Assembly (NCBI RefSeq): GCF_011046245.1
Contig: NZ_CP049241.1
Span: forward strand, 3,178,001 to 3,242,000
DNA from: Allorhizobium pseudoryzae
GTDB lineage: Bacteria; Pseudomonadota; Alphaproteobacteria; Rhizobiales; Rhizobiaceae
Reading direction: 5' to 3'
DNA: 64,000 nucleotides
Within the stretch, counting starts at the first letter, position 1. Every line of letters starts with the position of its first letter. Below the pieces are notes generated by a model. That model worked only from the letters and a program-made list of their open reading frames with translations. It searched no databases and had not been told where the DNA came from. Made by a program: the position numbers and the translations under genes. This document shows positions 19,547 to 27,782 of the stretch, in pieces.

Positions 19547-20344
19547 TCACGAGGCGCTATCCAGGGTGCCGCCCAGCGCCAGCGTCTGCGAATTCGTCAC
19601 ATGGATGCGCAGCCCTTCGACCGCCTCTTCCAACCGCCCGTCGCGCATTGCCGTCAGAAAGACCAGGTGTTCGCGGATCACCCGTTCGGCATTGGCGGGC
19701 GTGACCTTGATATGGCGTTGAACCGCCATCCGCGTCTTGATCGCCGTGACACGGTAAACATTCTCGATCAGCCGGTTGCCGAGCGCAGCGACGATCTCAT
19801 CGTGCAGAGCCCAGTCCAGCTTCTGGAATTCGACCGCCACCTGCGCGTCGGCATCGACCGACAGCTTGCGGGCCGCCTCTTCATGCTCGGCAATCCAGCC
19901 TTCGACCTTCTGTTTCGGGATCGAGCGCACCGCAATCGGACAGGCCGTCATCTCGATCATCACCCGCAACTGGTAGGCTTCGCGCACGAAAGACACATCG
20001 AGGCTCGGCACGATGAGGCCACGCTTCGGCAGGGTCTGCAGCAGTCCTTCTGCCTCAAGGCGCGGAATCGCCTCGCGGATCGCACCCAGCGTCAGGCCCG
20101 TCCGTTCCACCAGTTCACGCTGCGAGACCACCTGCCCCGGAATGAGCTCGCCCTCATTGAGATAGGCTTCGATCTTTTCGTAGGCCGCTTGCCGCAAGGG
20201 CATGGCAGGCGCATCCCAGCCGACGCCCCGCCCCGCACTGGCGAGTGTGGCGTCGCCCGTCGAGCCATCAGAGCGCGAGCCAGGAGACAAATTTTCAGGC
20301 CGGGCAGTCGGGTCGTTCGCCATGGTCACCTCATTCGCTGACAT
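19547..20344 (-). CDS. GntR-family transcriptional regulator with FCD domain
   Basis: This 265-aa regulator has an N-terminal extension, a winged-helix domain (about 48-115: QAAYEKIEAYLNEGELIPG, RELVERTGLTLGAIREAIPR) and an FCD ligand domain (about 125-255) with the usual metal-binding His positions (DWALHDEIVAALGN, REHLVFLTAMRDG). FCD regulators sense small carboxylates or sugar acids. It is divergent from the TRAP operon that starts at 20499 and so is the likely local regulator. ATGs at 20344 and 20323 are both possible starts. Confidence 0.88.
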   Translation of the reverse strand: MSANEVTMANDPTARPENLSPGSRSDGSTGDATLASAGRGVGWDAPAMPLRQAAYEKIEAYLNEGELIPGQVVSQRELVERTGLTLGAIREAIPRLEAEGLLQTLPKRGLIVPSLDVSFVREAYQLRVMIEMTACPIAVRSIPKQKVEGWIAEHEEAARKLSVDADAQVAVEFQKLDWALHDEIVAALGNRLIENVYRVTAIKTRMAVQRHIKVTPANAERVIREHLVFLTAMRDGRLEEAVEGLRIHVTNSQTLALGGTLDSAS

Positions 20345-20349
20345 ACTAC

Positions 20350-20359
20350 TAACATGTTA
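20350..20359. promoter_or_regulatory. Candidate GntR operator, palindrome TAACATGTTA
   Basis: This perfect 10-bp palindrome lies 6 bp upstream of the GntR gene start and just 5' of the putative TRAP promoter. Its place suggests that it controls both divergent units. Confidence 0.4.
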
Positions 20360-20364
20360 CCCAC

Positions 20365-20392
20365 TTGTCACGACGAGAAATCTGGTTATCCT
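20365..20392 (+). promoter_or_regulatory. Putative sigma-70-type promoter of TRAP operon
   Basis: TTGTCA at 20365-20370, a 16-bp spacer and TATCCT at 20387-20392 lie about 105 bp upstream of the dctP-like start. Confidence 0.4.
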
Positions 20393-20498
20393 CCACCGCG
20401 GACTGACGTTGCCGGAGGAAATGCACGTCGCTCCTCAGACATTTCGGAAGCGGCGGGTCGATCACTGACCACGCCGGTCAACTCTTTGGGAGGAAGTC

Positions 20499-21506
20499 AT
20501 GACCACACATTTGACCCGCCGGACGATGCTGTCGCTGACGGCGGCCGCGGCAACTCTGCCGTTCGCCGGACGAAGCCAAGCCACTGACAAGGTGACGCTG
20601 CGCCTGTCCACGCCGGCCTCCGACACCGACCAGCGCGCCGTCGCGCTCGTTCAGAAGTTCGGCCCTGCGGTCTCGTCCTTCGCGACCTTCGAACCGCACT
20701 GGAACGCGACCCTCTTCAAGCAGGGCTCGGAACTGGAGGCCATCGCCCGCGGCAACCTCGAAATGGCGATCACCTCGGCGCAGGAACTCGCCGTCTTCAT
20801 GCCGGAATTCTCGATCTTTGCCGCCGGTTACGTGCACCAGAGCGCGGCGCACCAGGTCAAGGTCTTCCAGGATCCGCTGATGGACCCCTTCAAGAAGAAG
20901 GTTGAAGACGAACTCGGCGTGAAGCTGCTCAGCGTCATGTATCTCGGCCGCCGGCAGCTCAACCTGCGAAAGCCGAAATCCGAACTGACCGTCATGAAGC
21001 CGGAAGACCTGAAGGGCGTCACGCTGCGCATGCCGGGCACCGATGCCTGGCAGTTCCTCGGCCGGGCGCTGGGGGCCAATCCGGTGCCGATGGCGTTCAC
21101 CGAAATCTATACCGGCCTGCAGACGGGCGCGATCGATGCGCAGGACAATCCCCTGCCGACGGTGGTGGATGCGAAGTTCTACGAAGTTACCAAACAGGTC
21201 TGCATGACCTCGCATCTGGTGGACCTCAACTACCTCGCCATGTCCAAGAAGGTCTTCGACAAGCTCGGCGCTGAGCAGCAGGCAGCCCTTCAGAAGGCGG
21301 CCGACGATACCGCGGACTTCGGCCGGCAGAACCAGCTGAAGAAGGAAGACGAGCTGGTGGCCTTCCTGAAGGGCAAGGGCCTGGACGTCTATGAGCCGGA
21401 CCTCGCCGCCTTCCGGTCGCATGTCCAGAAAGCCTTCCTGAGCAGCGATCTCGCGGCCGCCTGGCCGAAGGGTCTGGTCGACAAGATCAACGCGCTCGGC
21501 GCCTGA
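20499..21506 (+). CDS. TRAP transporter solute-binding protein, DctP family
   Basis: This is the periplasmic substrate-binding subunit (335 aa) of a TRAP importer. The N terminus LTRRTMLSLTAAAATLPFAG has a twin-arginine followed by a hydrophobic stretch, suggesting Tat export. The DctP core shows KGVTLRMPGTDAWQFLGRAL with the family Arg that binds the ligand carboxylate, and ALGANPVPMAFTEIYTGLQTGAIDAQDNPL. GGGAGGAAGTC precedes the ATG. It is the first gene of a TRAP-aldolase operon. The ligand should be an organic acid, but its identity cannot be read. Confidence 0.93.
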   Translation: MTTHLTRRTMLSLTAAAATLPFAGRSQATDKVTLRLSTPASDTDQRAVALVQKFGPAVSSFATFEPHWNATLFKQGSELEAIARGNLEMAITSAQELAVFMPEFSIFAAGYVHQSAAHQVKVFQDPLMDPFKKKVEDELGVKLLSVMYLGRRQLNLRKPKSELTVMKPEDLKGVTLRMPGTDAWQFLGRALGANPVPMAFTEIYTGLQTGAIDAQDNPLPTVVDAKFYEVTKQVCMTSHLVDLNYLAMSKKVFDKLGAEQQAALQKAADDTADFGRQNQLKKEDELVAFLKGKGLDVYEPDLAAFRSHVQKAFLSSDLAAAWPKGLVDKINALGA

Positions 21507-21579
21507 CGCTTCGCCCGCGCCAAACACATCCCGCGCGCTTTCCCTTTCGCGCGCGGGAAATCAGGACCGGAGATCATTG

Positions 21580-22071
21580 ATGACCGTCATTCTTACCTGG
21601 CTGCGCAGGGGCGCGGACGCGATCGGCGCCTTGCTGATGCTGGCGCTGTTTGCGACCTTCCTGCTGCAGATCTTTTCCCGTTACGCGATGAACTCGCCCT
21701 TCGGCTGGACCTTGGAACTCTGCCTGCTCCTGTGGGTCTGGATCGTGTTCTTCGGCGGCGCCTTCATCGTGCGCCGCACGGACCACATCACCTTTGATCT
21801 TCTCTACCTGGCCGTGCCGAAGGGCCCGCGTCGCCTGATGGCGATCGTCTCGTCGCTCGCCATTGCGGCCCTTCTTCTCTGGTCCTTCCTGCCGACCTGG
21901 GACTGGATCGATTTCCTGCGCATCAAGCGCAGCGCCACCTTGCGCATTCCCATGCGCGACATCTTCTCGGTCTACATGATCTTCCTCGCCGCCGTCATCG
22001 TCGGCTGCCTGTGGCGCACGGTGACCCTGCTGCGCCGGGGTTTGGACGAGGATGAAGGAGCGGACGCATGA
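21580..22071 (+). CDS. TRAP transporter small permease, DctQ family
   Basis: This is a four-helix membrane subunit (163 aa) that bridges binding protein and large permease. Hydrophobic segments at about residues 15-35, 45-65, 85-105 and 125-145 are separated by short charged loops; GWTLELCLLLWVWIVFFGGA is the typical DctQ segment. The ATG at 21580 follows GGAGATCATTG; a TTG just before it is an alternative. Its stop overlaps the next start (ATGA). Confidence 0.9.
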   Translation: MTVILTWLRRGADAIGALLMLALFATFLLQIFSRYAMNSPFGWTLELCLLLWVWIVFFGGAFIVRRTDHITFDLLYLAVPKGPRRLMAIVSSLAIAALLLWSFLPTWDWIDFLRIKRSATLRIPMRDIFSVYMIFLAAVIVGCLWRTVTLLRRGLDEDEGADA

Positions 22072-23363
22072 GCCTTGCTCTCTCCCTCTGCCTGTTGTCG
22101 ATCCTGCTTCTGGCCGCGATCGGCGCACCGATCGCCTATGCCATCATCGCCGGCTCCCTGATCTATCTCGGCGTCAAGGGCCAGGATCTGGCACTCGCCG
22201 GTGAGCAGATGGTGTCCGGCATGTACGACAGTTTCGTACTCTTGGCCGTGCCGCTGTTCATCGTCGCCGCCAATATCATGAATGCCGGCACCGTGTCCGA
22301 ACGGCTCCTGAAATTCTGCGTCGCGACCGTCGGGCGGTTCCGCGGCGGCCTCGGTCACGTCAACATCGTCTCGTCGCTCATCTTTTCCGGCATGTCCGGC
22401 TCGGCCGTCGCCGATGCCGCCGGCGTCGGGCGCATCGTCATCGACATGATGGTCAAGAGCGGTCACTATTCGCGCGGCTATGCCGCCGCGCTGACAGCCG
22501 CCTCCGCCACGATCGGCCCGATCATCCCGCCGTCGATCCCGATGGTGCTTTACGCGCTGGTGTCGAATACCTCCATCGGCTTCCTGTTCTTGGGCGGCAT
22601 CGTCCCCGGCCTGGTGATGGGCGTGGTGCTGATGGCAATGAACGCGCTCTATGCCCGCCGCCGTGGTCTGCCGCCCGAAAGCGACATCCCCCTGCGGGAA
22701 ATCCCGCGTGTCACCGTCCAGGCCTTTCCCGTGCTGCTGATGCCGGCCATCCTGCTGTACGGCATCTATGGCGGCGTGACGACGCCGACGGAAGCCGCAG
22801 CCATTGCCGCTGCCTACGCGCTGTTTCTCTCGACCGTCGTCTACCGGTCCTTGTCGCTCAAGGCCTTCTATCAGATCCTCGTCGAGAGCGCCCGCCCCTC
22901 GGCGGCGGTTGGCCTCGTCATCGCCGGCGCGCTGGTGCTGAACTATATCGTCGCCTCGGAAAACATCGGCGTGCAGATCGCGCAGTCCCTGTCCGGTCTC
23001 AACGTGTCGCCGCTGACCTTCCTCCTCGGCATCAACGTCCTGCTGCTTCTGCTCGGCTGCGTGCTGGATGCGACGACGATCATCCTGGTGATCCTGCCTC
23101 TGTTTCTGCCCGCATGCCGAGAACTCGGCATCGATCTCATCCATTTCGGGGTCGTCGCCGTGGTCAACACCATGCTCGGGCTCATCACGCCGCCCTACGG
23201 CATCCTTCTGTTTGTCATCAACGCCACCGCGCGCATTCCGCTCGGCGAAATCATCCGCGAAATCTGGGGTTTCCTCGTCGCGCTGATCTTCGCCCTGGTG
23301 TTGATGATCGTCTTTCCCGAAATCGTCCTCTGGCTGCCGCGCCTGTTCGGCTACGCCGGCTGA
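22068..23363 (+). CDS. TRAP transporter large permease, DctM family
   Basis: This 431-aa protein is the transport channel, with about 12 hydrophobic segments. Family motifs include VPLFIVAANIMNAG, SSLIFSGMSGSAVADAAGVG, ATIGPIIPPSIPMVLYALV and MLGLITPPYGILLFVINA. It is translationally coupled to the small permease by a 4-bp overlap, and is followed 21 bp later by the lyase gene. Confidence 0.95.
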   Translation: MSLALSLCLLSILLLAAIGAPIAYAIIAGSLIYLGVKGQDLALAGEQMVSGMYDSFVLLAVPLFIVAANIMNAGTVSERLLKFCVATVGRFRGGLGHVNIVSSLIFSGMSGSAVADAAGVGRIVIDMMVKSGHYSRGYAAALTAASATIGPIIPPSIPMVLYALVSNTSIGFLFLGGIVPGLVMGVVLMAMNALYARRRGLPPESDIPLREIPRVTVQAFPVLLMPAILLYGIYGGVTTPTEAAAIAAAYALFLSTVVYRSLSLKAFYQILVESARPSAAVGLVIAGALVLNYIVASENIGVQIAQSLSGLNVSPLTFLLGINVLLLLLGCVLDATTIILVILPLFLPACRELGIDLIHFGVVAVVNTMLGLITPPYGILLFVINATARIPLGEIIREIWGFLVALIFALVLMIVFPEIVLWLPRLFGYAG

Positions 23364-23384
23364 CCCATGGTTATGGAGACCTGC

Positions 23385-24344
23385 ATGAAAAATCCCTCGT
23401 CAGCACCGATCACGGGCATCATCCCCGTCATGATCACGCCGTTCAAGGAGGATGGCACGATCGACTGGGCCGGTTATGAGGCGCTCATCGAATGGTACAT
23501 CGACAACGGCTCCGAGGCGCTTTTTGCCGTCTGCCAGTCATCCGAAATGCGTTTCCTGTCGCTTGAGGAGCGGGTGGAACTCTCCCGCTTCACCGTCCGT
23601 CAGGTGGCCGGACGCATTCCCGTCGTCTCCTCCGGCCATGTGTCCGATTCGATCGAGGACCAGATCACCGAATTGACGGCCGTCGCAGACACCGGCGCGG
23701 ATGCGGTGATCCTCGTTACCAACCGCCTGGCCGCCGATGGCGAACCTTCCGCCACGGTACGGGCCACCCTTGACCGGCTGCTCTCGGCCCTGCCACACGA
23801 CATGCCGCTCGGCCTCTACGAGTGCCCGGCGCCCTACCGCCGGCTGCTCAGCGACGACGAGATGGCGTTCTGCGCCCAGTCCGGACGATTCGTCCTCAGC
23901 AAGGACGTTTCCTGCGATCTCGACACCATCAAGCGCCGTACGGCCCTGGTGGACGGCTCGCCGCTGAAGATCTGCAATGCGCATGCCGCCATCGCCTATC
24001 CGGCCATGCAGGTGACGAAAGCCGGTTTCTGCGGCGTGATGAACAATTTCCACCCGGATCTCTATCGCTGGCTGCAGGACCACGGCGCCGACCATCCCGA
24101 GCTTGCCGCCGAACTTTCGACCTTCCTCGTCCTCTCGGCGCAGACCGAGCCGATGGGCTATCCCAAGCTCGCAAAACTCTTCCACCGCCGCCTCGGCACC
24201 TTTTCCGGCACCAGCAGCCGCGCCATCCCCTTCGACATCCACGAGCGTTACTGGGGCACGGAGGCGGTGCTGGACCACATCACCCAAGGCACGGAGCTGT
24301 TCCGCCGCAAGATCGCCGCGACCACCCGGACCATGGCCGCCTGA
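23385..24344 (+). CDS. DapA/NanA-family class I lyase
   Basis: This is a 319-aa (beta/alpha)8 enzyme of the dihydrodipicolinate synthase / N-acetylneuraminate lyase superfamily. The Schiff-base lysine is in FVLSKDVSCD and the catalytic tyrosine in LYECPAPYRRLL. The usual GTTGE substrate loop is replaced by CQSSEMRFLSLEER, so it is not an ordinary DapA; a 2-keto acid or amino-sugar acid lyase/dehydratase is more likely. The start at MKNPSS is supported by TATGGAGACCTGC; an ATG six codons earlier lacks a ribosome site. As the last gene of the TRAP operon it presumably degrades the imported acid. Confidence 0.85.
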   Translation: MKNPSSAPITGIIPVMITPFKEDGTIDWAGYEALIEWYIDNGSEALFAVCQSSEMRFLSLEERVELSRFTVRQVAGRIPVVSSGHVSDSIEDQITELTAVADTGADAVILVTNRLAADGEPSATVRATLDRLLSALPHDMPLGLYECPAPYRRLLSDDEMAFCAQSGRFVLSKDVSCDLDTIKRRTALVDGSPLKICNAHAAIAYPAMQVTKAGFCGVMNNFHPDLYRWLQDHGADHPELAAELSTFLVLSAQTEPMGYPKLAKLFHRRLGTFSGTSSRAIPFDIHERYWGTEAVLDHITQGTELFRRKIAATTRTMAA

Positions 24345-24354
24345 TCAAGGAGAA

Positions 24355-24383
24355 GGGCAGAGGGCCGTCACCGCCCTCTGCCC
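24355..24383 (+). terminator. Strong hairpin after the TRAP-lyase operon
   Basis: GGGCAGAGGGC and GCCCTCTGCCC form a perfect 11-bp stem with a 7-nt loop, 11 bp after the stop. There is no T run, so Rho or RNA-stability roles are also possible. Confidence 0.6.
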
Positions 24384-24483
24384 CATCCACGAAAAAAGAG
24401 TGACGGCGCGGACGAAGGGGCTTGCACAGTTTCGAGATCCATTCTAAATGCGCCGTCACCACACGCACTTACACATCTCGGTT

Positions 24484-24557
24484 GGCCTCGTGGCGGAGTG
24501 GTGACGCAGAGGACTGCAAATCCTTGTACCCCGGTTCAATTCCGGGCGAGGCCTCCA
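24484..24557 (+). tRNA. tRNA-Cys (GCA)
   Basis: The acceptor arms GGCCTCG/CGAGGCC pair perfectly, followed by T-CCA encoded in the DNA. The T arm CCCGGTTCAATTCCGGG and the anticodon GCA at 24516-24518 are clear. Its 3' side opens onto an accessory gene, a common setting for integrated DNA. Confidence 0.97.
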
Positions 24558-24812
24558 ACCGATACCATCAATTGGTTCAAAGAGTTATACCTCTTCGCGG
24601 GAAGGCGATATGCCTTTCCATGTCGCATTCTTGTTGCAACCTGTTTCCCTTGATTTACAAGGGTTCCCAGCCACCCCCGGCGAATCCGTGCGACATGGAA
24701 TGCAACATGCCGCGTCAGTTTTTTTATTCGAGAAGCCGCTCACGCTCCGCAATAACTCGACTCTTAGTTGCCGCCGTGCATCCTTAAGCTGCCAAGCAAT
24801 AGGAGGATGGAG
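24558..24812. other. Gap after tRNA-Cys
   Basis: No gene, integrase remnant or repeat of the tRNA 3' end was seen in this 255-bp interval, which is visibly more AT-rich than the flanks. Confidence 0.4.
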
Positions 24813-25379
24813 ATGGCGAACGATGACAGCCGACCGGTACGCCGGGCCATATCGCTGGAAGAGACGAGTGTTGAAGAACTCCTGGGGAGGATAATAATCA
24901 ACTGGAACAACTTCGAAGCAATATGCCGGGAACTTCTATGCCAGCTCTGCGGCAGGCCGCCAGGCATCGCAGCGCTCACAAACGAATTGCACGGTTCGAC
25001 ACTCTACCTCGCCCTAAAAGCATCTGCGTCAGATAACGTTGCCCCCGAGCTCGAAGAAACCGTCACGCTGCTGTCTAATGGCCTCTGCCGGTTGATTGAA
25101 CACCGAAACTACTATGTTCACGGATCAACAAGCTACGGCGGCCAGACAGGCCAAGAGAGCTTACGGGTCAGAACCTCTTCGGCAAAGGCACAGATCAAGG
25201 TCTACGAGGACGACATAGATAAGCGCGAGCTCTACGAAATCGGTTGTGATTGCGCAGAGCTCGGAATGATCGCTGCTGATGTCACGTTTTACCTGATCGC
25301 AAAAAGGCAGGGTCAACCTGTCTCATTGCCAGATAAGCCCTTTCTGCCACCGCGTCTAAGGAAGAGTCGTCTTCCATAG
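24813..25379 (+). CDS. Hypothetical protein with HEPN-like RNxxxH motif
   Basis: This is a 188-aa soluble, largely helical protein. AGGAGG at 24801-24806 is 6 bp upstream of the ATG at 24813, which decides the start over the ATG touching it at 24807. An N-terminal helix (ELLGRIIINWNNFEAICREL) is followed by ETVTLLSNGLCRLIEHRNYYVHG, where RNYYVH fits the Rx4-6H signature of HEPN domains, often RNA-cutting toxins or abortive-infection proteins. No nucleotidyltransferase partner is next to it. Codon use and base composition look unlike the neighbours. Only the motif supports the assignment, so the function stays open. Confidence 0.6.
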   Translation: MANDDSRPVRRAISLEETSVEELLGRIIINWNNFEAICRELLCQLCGRPPGIAALTNELHGSTLYLALKASASDNVAPELEETVTLLSNGLCRLIEHRNYYVHGSTSYGGQTGQESLRVRTSSAKAQIKVYEDDIDKRELYEIGCDCAELGMIAADVTFYLIAKRQGQPVSLPDKPFLPPRLRKSRLP

Positions 25380-25440
25380 ACATCACCTCTTGGGCTCAGC
25401 GCGCATGCGATTGGTCAAGTTCGGGACCTGAAGGGCGAGG

Positions 25441-25680
25441 CTACGCCAAAAACAGAATCATGTTCTGCGTGGTCAGGCTGGTGGCCAACGGCAGCAGAAG
25501 CAGCCGCATCGTCTGCATATGCCTGAGGAAGCGCCGGGCCGACAGGTAGAGGCGCAGCGTCGAACAGAATTCCGGCGCGTTATCGTTTTTCCAGTCCAAC
25601 ATCATCTGGAGCGACGCATTTTGCTGTTCCAGATCATGGTCGAAATCGTCACGGACTGTAATCTTGCACAGGTTGTTCAT
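25441..25680 (-). CDS. Small hypothetical protein
   Basis: This is a 79-aa reading frame starting MNNLCKITVRDDFDHDLEQQ and ending in a hydrophobic LLLLPLATSLTTQNMILFLA. GGTGAGGGACTT before the ATG is an acceptable ribosome site. No family is recognised. The C-terminal hydrophobic stretch could be a membrane tail. Real expression is uncertain. Confidence 0.4.
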   Translation of the reverse strand: MNNLCKITVRDDFDHDLEQQNASLQMMLDWKNDNAPEFCSTLRLYLSARRFLRHMQTMRLLLLPLATSLTTQNMILFLA

Positions 25681-25903
25681 AAGTCCCTCACCTCGAACCT
25701 GAAGTCTCTTACCACATTTCACGGATATATACATTCGGTTGCGCAATAAACTTCCAGTATCCTTAACCGTGCAGGTGTTTCCGGGGAAATCGCCCGCGGT
25801 CACGTTTTCATTGGGTGTTCGCCAGGGGCCGTGATAAACTGCGCCTGTCTGCTGCGGGGAGCGGCGACATTGGCCAGAGCAGACCGGTTGGAGGAGAACC
25901 GCC

Positions 25904-26008
25904 ATGCACTACCTGAGCTTTCTCACAGAACTGAACCCTTACGTCTTGGCAATCCTTGCCGCCGTGCTGGCCTGCGGGGCGGTCGATTGGTGGATCAAGA
26001 CGCACTGA
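25904..26008 (+). CDS. 34-aa single-span membrane peptide
   Basis: The frame reads MHYLSFLTELNPYVLAILAA and continues VLACGAVDWWIKTH. It holds one hydrophobic helix followed by WWIK, and is preceded by a very strong ribosome site (GGAGGAGAACCGCC). It is shorter than usual gene-calling limits. The spacing and content favour a real membrane microprotein of unknown role. Confidence 0.55.
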   Translation: MHYLSFLTELNPYVLAILAAVLACGAVDWWIKTH

Positions 26009-26144
26009 AGGTCAGGCGATCGAGGCATAGCCGGAAACGCGCAGACTGCGTGCAGCTTGCCTCTTGCCTTCAACACTGCTGAAATCGCTGATAAAGCTCA
26101 GCCATCATCCACGTGGCAGAGCCACCTGACGGCGGAGAGGCAGA

Positions 26145-26786
26145 TTGCAGCAGGCTTATGAGTTCAAAGATACATCGAAACCCTTGAGCGAAACGCTGAG
26201 GGGCATGATCGATGGCATTACGGGTGAAACCGTCACGCTGCGCGAACTGATGGATGCCGTCGGCGAGCAGGGCCTGCTTCTGATCTGTGCGCTCGCCTCC
26301 CTGCCCTTCCTGATCCCGGTCTCCATTCCCGGCGTCAGCACCGTGTTCGGCGCCGCGATCATTCTGGTGGGCATCGCGATTTTCCTGAACCGGTTGCCCT
26401 GGCTGCCGAAAAAAATCCTGGACCGGCGGCTCGACACGGCAAAACTGGTGCCGGCGCTGGAGAAGGGCGTCGGGATCGTCACCCGGATCGACCGTCTGCT
26501 GAAGCCGCGCATGAGCGGGCTGACCGCTTCGAGCACGATGAACCGGGTGAATGCGCTCGGCATTACCGCCGGTGGCGTGCTGTTGATGTTTCCGCTGGGG
26601 CTGGTGCCCTTTTCCAACACGCTGCCAGCGGTCGCGATTCTGCTTCTCGCCACCGGCATGATCCAGCGTGACGGTCTGGTGGTGCTGGCCGGTTATCTGT
26701 TCCTGGTGATCACGGTGATCTATTTTGCCGTCCTTGCCTTTCTCGCGGTGAGCGCCGGCCAGGGACTGGCATCGATCTTCGGCTGA
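26145..26786 (+). CDS. exoD: ExoD-family exopolysaccharide synthesis protein
   Basis: This 213-aa inner-membrane protein is of the ExoD family (linked to exopolysaccharide production and alkaline tolerance in Sinorhizobium). The signature DAVGEQGLLLICALASLPFL then PVSIPGVSTVFGAAIILVG is clear, with further hydrophobic segments near residues 145-165, 165-185 and 185-208. The start appears to be TTG at 26145, with GGAGAGG 4-5 bp upstream; the next ATG (26205) would cut into the conserved region. Confidence 0.85.
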   Translation: MQQAYEFKDTSKPLSETLRGMIDGITGETVTLRELMDAVGEQGLLLICALASLPFLIPVSIPGVSTVFGAAIILVGIAIFLNRLPWLPKKILDRRLDTAKLVPALEKGVGIVTRIDRLLKPRMSGLTASSTMNRVNALGITAGGVLLMFPLGLVPFSNTLPAVAILLLATGMIQRDGLVVLAGYLFLVITVIYFAVLAFLAVSAGQGLASIFG

Positions 26787-26806
26787 CCGCAGACCGGCCT
26801 TTGGCG

Positions 26807-27088
26807 CTACTCTCGCCGGCTCTGGCGCCGGCGGGCCCACCACAAGGTGATGCGGCGACGACCGCGTCGGACGAAGTTCAGATCCTGCGACAGGACGAGA
26901 AGCCCCACCGGCACCATCCAGAAGCCGAGGATCGGCAGGAATCCCAAGACGCCCCCGCCGACCAGCCCCGTGCCGATAATGATGCGCCCGGTTTTCGAGC
27001 GTGGCAGCGGCGTTTCGATGATTCCGAGATGAAGACGGCCGGTGGCCGGATCAATGCCGAAGCGGCGGATTTTAGCCTTCTGGTCCAA
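26807..27088 (-). CDS. Small membrane protein, PGPGW-like
   Basis: This is a 93-aa protein with two close hydrophobic segments (GRIIIGTGLVGGGVLGFLPI and GFWMVPVGLLVLSQD) and a very basic C terminus (RRGRRRITLWWARRRQSRRE). The LP-G-FW--P-GL--L pattern resembles the PGPGW putative transmembrane family. It converges on exoD. The function is unknown. Confidence 0.6.
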   Translation of the reverse strand: MDQKAKIRRFGIDPATGRLHLGIIETPLPRSKTGRIIIGTGLVGGGVLGFLPILGFWMVPVGLLVLSQDLNFVRRGRRRITLWWARRRQSRRE

Positions 27089-27227
27089 ATCTTTTTCCCA
27101 TCAAAACTCCTGCTCCAGATGGGATGGGCATGTGGATAAGACAAGCGCGCGCAATTTTTTTGAAAAAAGCGCTTGGCAAATCGAACCGTCCTGAGTATTA
27201 CCCCGCTCACGCCGCGGCGAGCGGTGT

Positions 27228-27302
27228 TCCCTGGTAGCTCAGCGGTAGAGCATTCGACTGTTAATCGACAGGTCGCCGGTTCGAATCCGGCCCGGGGAGC
27301 CA
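27228..27302 (+). tRNA. tRNA-Asn (GTT)
   Basis: The acceptor TCCCTGG pairs with CCGGGGA (one G-T), discriminator G and encoded CCA. The D arm AGCTCAGCGGTAGAGC, T arm CCGGTTCGAATCCGG and anticodon GTT at 27260-27262 complete it. Confidence 0.97.
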
Positions 27303-27332
27303 AATTCTTCAGCCTCATCGCTGAACATTATC

Positions 27333-27371
27333 GAGCCGGTTCGCTTGTCGAACCGGCTCTTTTGTTTTGTC
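27333..27371 (+). terminator. tRNA-Asn terminator
   Basis: GAGCCGGTTCG and CGAACCGGCTC form a perfect 11-bp stem with a 5-nt loop, followed by TTTTGTTTTG. Confidence 0.9.
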
Positions 27372-27429
27372 TTCCGACACTTCCCGCCCTTCATCACCCT
27401 TCGCTCATGGTCGCATTGACAGGCGATTC

Positions 27430-27455
27430 GTTCTGAGTTAGAACATAACGAGAAC
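27430..27455 (+). promoter_or_regulatory. LexA (SOS) box, GAAC-N7-GAAC
   Basis: GAAC at 27441-27444 and GAAC at 27452-27455 are separated by exactly 7 bp (ATAACGA), which is the SOS box known for Rhizobium and other alphaproteobacteria. An extra GTTC at 27430-27433, also 7 bp from the first GAAC, gives a second, inverted half-site. The site ends 17 bp before the start of the 57-aa gene. Confidence 0.65.
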
Positions 27456-27472
27456 AAACGCAGAGGTGCCCT

Positions 27473-27646
27473 ATGACACGCGCAGAAGAGACCGTGCAGA
27501 ATGCCCTGAAAGCCGTAGCGGCCGCACGCGCCTTGCGGGAACGGGAGGCGGCAGAACGGCGCCAGACGTTCCAGCGGATCGAGATTGCCAGCCGGAAACC
27601 GCTCTATGTTCCGAAGGGCGTACAAATGCCGCTGAAGCTCAGCTGA
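27473..27646 (+). CDS. Small basic protein, probably SOS-regulated
   Basis: This 57-aa protein has an N-terminal Ala/Glu/Arg-rich helix (EETVQNALKAVAAARALRER then EAAERRQTFQRI) and a C-terminal KPLYVPKGVQMPLKLS. GAGG lies 8 bp before the ATG. It has no signal peptide or membrane segment. The helix-rich, highly charged composition would fit a small DNA- or protein-binding factor, but no family is recognised. The LexA box just upstream implies expression after DNA damage. Confidence 0.65.
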   Translation: MTRAEETVQNALKAVAAARALREREAAERRQTFQRIEIASRKPLYVPKGVQMPLKLS

Positions 27647-27782
27647 CGGCATCAAGGGGAAGTCTTCCTCCAGGCGGCGCCAGATTTTTTTCGGAACATC
27701 TCGCGCCGCTGTCTGTTTCTAGAGCGGGTAGCAAAGAACAACCCACTCCCAAGCAGACAATCACGTTGAATGGAGGAAACAC

